DNA of 64,000 bases, from the NCBI RefSeq assembly GCF_963920925.1, contig NZ_CAWUDI010000047.1, forward strand, positions 1 to 64,000, in the 5' to 3' direction. Of the stretch, positions 62,037-64,000 are shown piece after piece. This DNA comes from Rivularia sp963920925. Lineage in GTDB: Bacteria; Cyanobacteriota; Cyanobacteriia; Cyanobacteriales; Nostocaceae. A program made the translations under genes and the position numbers. The first letter of the stretch is position 1; the number at the start of each line of letters is the position of its first letter. Under the pieces are notes generated by a model. The model did no database searches. It was not told the DNA's origin and saw nothing but the letters and a program-made list of their open reading frames with translations.

Positions 62037-63512
62037 CTATGCTGCCAAATATGAATGTACTACATTAACCAATTCCTTTGTCCAATAGTTAGCTTCCTCG
62101 GCTGCCTCGGCTTCTACCATTACTCGGATTAAAGGTTCCGTACCTGAAGCGCGAACTAATACTCTACCAGCATCACCCATTGCTACTTCAGCACGAGAAA
62201 TCGCATTTTGCAAAGGTTGGCAGTCTTGCCAATTTACCCGCTTTTCTCTATCTTCTACTCGCACGTTGTGCAACAATTGCGGATAAGTTGTAAAGCTTTG
62301 ACTTACCATTTCGGATAAAGGTACACCTGCTTGATGTACTAAAGCTGCTATGTGCAAAGCCGCTAACAAACCATCTCCAGTTATGCCGTAGTGACGGCAA
62401 AGAATATGACCGGATTGTTCGCCTCCTAGCATTCCGCCAGCCCGCAGCATTTCCGCTTGTACGTATTGATCCCCTACTGCGGTACGTGTAAATTTACCGC
62501 TTATTTGATTCCACGCTCTTTCAAAGCCCAAATTAGCCATCACGGTTGAAACAATCAAATTATCCGGTAATTCTTGTTTCTGCTGTAAAGACTTACCCCA
62601 AAGATAAAGAATGTAATCGCCGTTAATTTCTCTTCCGGTATTGTCTACTGCTAATACTCTGTCTGCATCACCATCAAATGCAAAACCCAAGTCGGCATTG
62701 TTTTCTTTGACAGTTGCCTGGCATACACCTAAATGAGTCGAACCGCAATCAACATTAATGCGATCGCCATCTGCTTCATTGTGTAGGGAAATAACTTCCG
62801 CACCTAACTGCTCGAATACAGAAGGTGCTAAACCAACCGCCGCTCCCCATGCTAAATCTAAAACAACCTTCATTCCTTGGAGATTTATATTTCCATGTAG
62901 CGGCTGTTTTAATATTTGGGCATATTCCAAAATCAACTCCGGACGCGAGTAATGCCGTCCGCAATTACTTATACTAACATAGGGTGATGCTTGACCACGC
63001 AAACCCGCTTCAATTTCTTGCTGTAATACTTTAGATAACTTAATACCATCACTACCAAAAATTTTAATGCCGTTATCTTCTGGTGGATTATGGCTCGCAG
63101 AAATCATGACTCCACCGACTGCATCTGTAATGCTGCTCAGATAAGCAACGCAAGGAGTAGGACATAAACCTAAATACCACACTTCTAACCCAGCTGCGGT
63201 TAAACCCGCACTCAAAGCCATTGCCAGCATATCGCTAGAGTTACGAGAGTCTTGTCCGAGAATCACAGGTCCTTGATTCTCGGCGCGACTACGCAATACA
63301 ATACCCGTCCAAAAGCCCACCTGCAATGCCAAAGGTGCGCTCAATAATTCGCCAACTTTTCCACGGATTCCATCAGTACCGAATAAAGGAGATTTTGGCA
63401 GTACTAAAGAATTCTGCCCGAAACCGCTTCCAGAGGCTTTTTTCCATCCATCAGCCTCACCAGCAGAATCCCCACGTATACCACCGGGAATTTTAGTTAT
63501 AAATGATACCAT
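62037..63512 (-). CDS. glmM: Phosphoglucosamine mutase
   Basis: A 491-residue GlmM, converting glucosamine-6-phosphate to glucosamine-1-phosphate for peptidoglycan and UDP-GlcNAc. PLFGTDGIRGKVGELL starts the core at about residue 42, and the preceding 40 residues are an extension that is Gly/Ser-rich. The phosphoserine is Ser140 in GVMISASHNPPEDNGIKIF. The metal site is FAFDGDADRVLAVD, the sugar-binding loop GGEQSGHIL, and the phosphate-binding RASGTEPLIRVMVEA. The ATG of MVSFITK is preferred; a slightly longer frame from 63530 is possible. UDP-GlcNAc supply fits the adjacent polysaccharide genes. Confidence 0.92.
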   Translation of the reverse strand: MVSFITKIPGGIRGDSAGEADGWKKASGSGFGQNSLVLPKSPLFGTDGIRGKVGELLSAPLALQVGFWTGIVLRSRAENQGPVILGQDSRNSSDMLAMALSAGLTAAGLEVWYLGLCPTPCVAYLSSITDAVGGVMISASHNPPEDNGIKIFGSDGIKLSKVLQQEIEAGLRGQASPYVSISNCGRHYSRPELILEYAQILKQPLHGNINLQGMKVVLDLAWGAAVGLAPSVFEQLGAEVISLHNEADGDRINVDCGSTHLGVCQATVKENNADLGFAFDGDADRVLAVDNTGREINGDYILYLWGKSLQQKQELPDNLIVSTVMANLGFERAWNQISGKFTRTAVGDQYVQAEMLRAGGMLGGEQSGHILCRHYGITGDGLLAALHIAALVHQAGVPLSEMVSQSFTTYPQLLHNVRVEDREKRVNWQDCQPLQNAISRAEVAMGDAGRVLVRASGTEPLIRVMVEAEAAEEANYWTKELVNVVHSYLAA

Positions 63513-64000
63513 AACTTGAGAAAGCTCCACACACTCACACAGGAGAATAACACTTTATACTTGTTTGAACAATTCCCGTTGAATACCTTTTCATCAGGAC
63601 TGTTTGATATGCCGTTTTTATTTTTCTCTTTATAAATTTATTATAATTTAGGTACTTTTGAGCAATGATACTTATGAATTCTATCAAGCAAATATGAAGA
63701 TTCAATCAAGTCAGTATTATCCCCGATCGCATTAAAAACTTTTTAAAGAATCTTTAAACTAAGTTTAAAGTCATTTTTAAGTTGATACTATAATTTCTCT
63801 AAATTATGCCCCTAATATATTTAAAAGCTCCTAACTGAGTAGAGGTGATGTACAAATTACCTGAATCTTTCCATACTAGAATTAATACTTAGCCGTTTGT
63901 TAAAAACATATCCTCTATAATTCACAGGCTTTGATAGAAAATATGAACAATCATGCTCAAAATTAACTTTTTGAAATAAAACTTAATAAAAACACAAGTT
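63513..64000. other. AT-rich window end, nothing assigned
   Basis: Presumed promoter region of glmM and of a gene beyond the window. TTTAAA-rich and A/T-run sequence, no ORF, repeat array or strong hairpin recognised. Confidence 0.5.

Overview
The window is chromosomal DNA of a filamentous, probably heterocyst-forming and hormogonium-forming cyanobacterium. The evidence is the low GC content, scattered GCGATCGC (HIP1) sites, a tRNA-Leu(UAA) gene with a group I intron, ndhL followed by a DUF3007 gene, a CphB-type phytochrome with its Rcp response regulator, a close relative of the Nostoc punctiforme dynamin-like protein, and Hps-like polysaccharide genes. Intergenic spaces are full of short tandem tracts (variants of AACTCCT, AAATCTA, GACAAGGGG, GGGAACA, GAGTAGC) typical of Nostocales. 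A Calothrix/Rivularia-type organism is likely, but this is inference.

Layout. 0.2-2.8 kb: a YrdC/YciO-family gene, larC and a free-standing Mop (molybdate-binding) protein. 2.9-10.3 kb: a molybdate locus with a porin, a PEP-CTERM protein, a ribbon-helix-helix (RHH)-Mop regulator, two ModA proteins and a ModB-ModC fusion. A 17-bp palindrome, TACCAA-N5-TTGGTA, recurs in front of the porin, the PEP-CTERM gene and the regulator/modA pair, which suggests a molybdate regulon that includes outer-membrane and surface proteins. 10.3-11.6 kb: a frameshifted TnpB element directly behind modBC. 11.8-19.3 kb: two small envelope proteins, a YbhN-like membrane protein, an unknown helical protein, intron-containing tRNA-Leu, ndhL-DUF3007 and an unknown membrane-anchored protein. 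19.3-21.5 kb: 2.2 kb without a credible gene. 21.5-32.8 kb: four large exported proteins in one direction (DUF11/Sdr-like, giant beta-barrel, beta-helix-OmpA, seven-unit SdrD B-like protein), probably one cell-surface assembly. 33-43.6 kb: a secreted protein, an intact TnpB with a divergent small RHH gene, a Ser/Thr kinase, an LEA-like protein, ygfZ, a DUF5331-like protein, a 2Fe-2S ferredoxin, cysteine synthase and a HicBA module. 43.9-48.3 kb: two dynamin-like GTPases in tandem, the second fused to a C-terminal J domain. 48.3-53.7 kb: cphB-rcpB and a REC-PAS-histidine kinase. 54-63.5 kb: a 1-Cys peroxiredoxin, an alpha/beta-hydrolase-like gene, an exopolysaccharide cluster (two GT4, one GT2, an O-antigen-ligase-like protein) and glmM.

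A theme across the window is that intergenic repeat sequence has also entered genes in frame: a palindromic insert in larC, a palindrome in a GT4 gene, AACTCCT-type sequence forming the ModB-ModC linker, and GGGAACA-type sequence forming the tail of the giant barrel protein. The most promising candidates for undescribed biology are the RHH-Mop operator regulon, the dynamin-like pair with a J domain, and the four-gene surface cluster.
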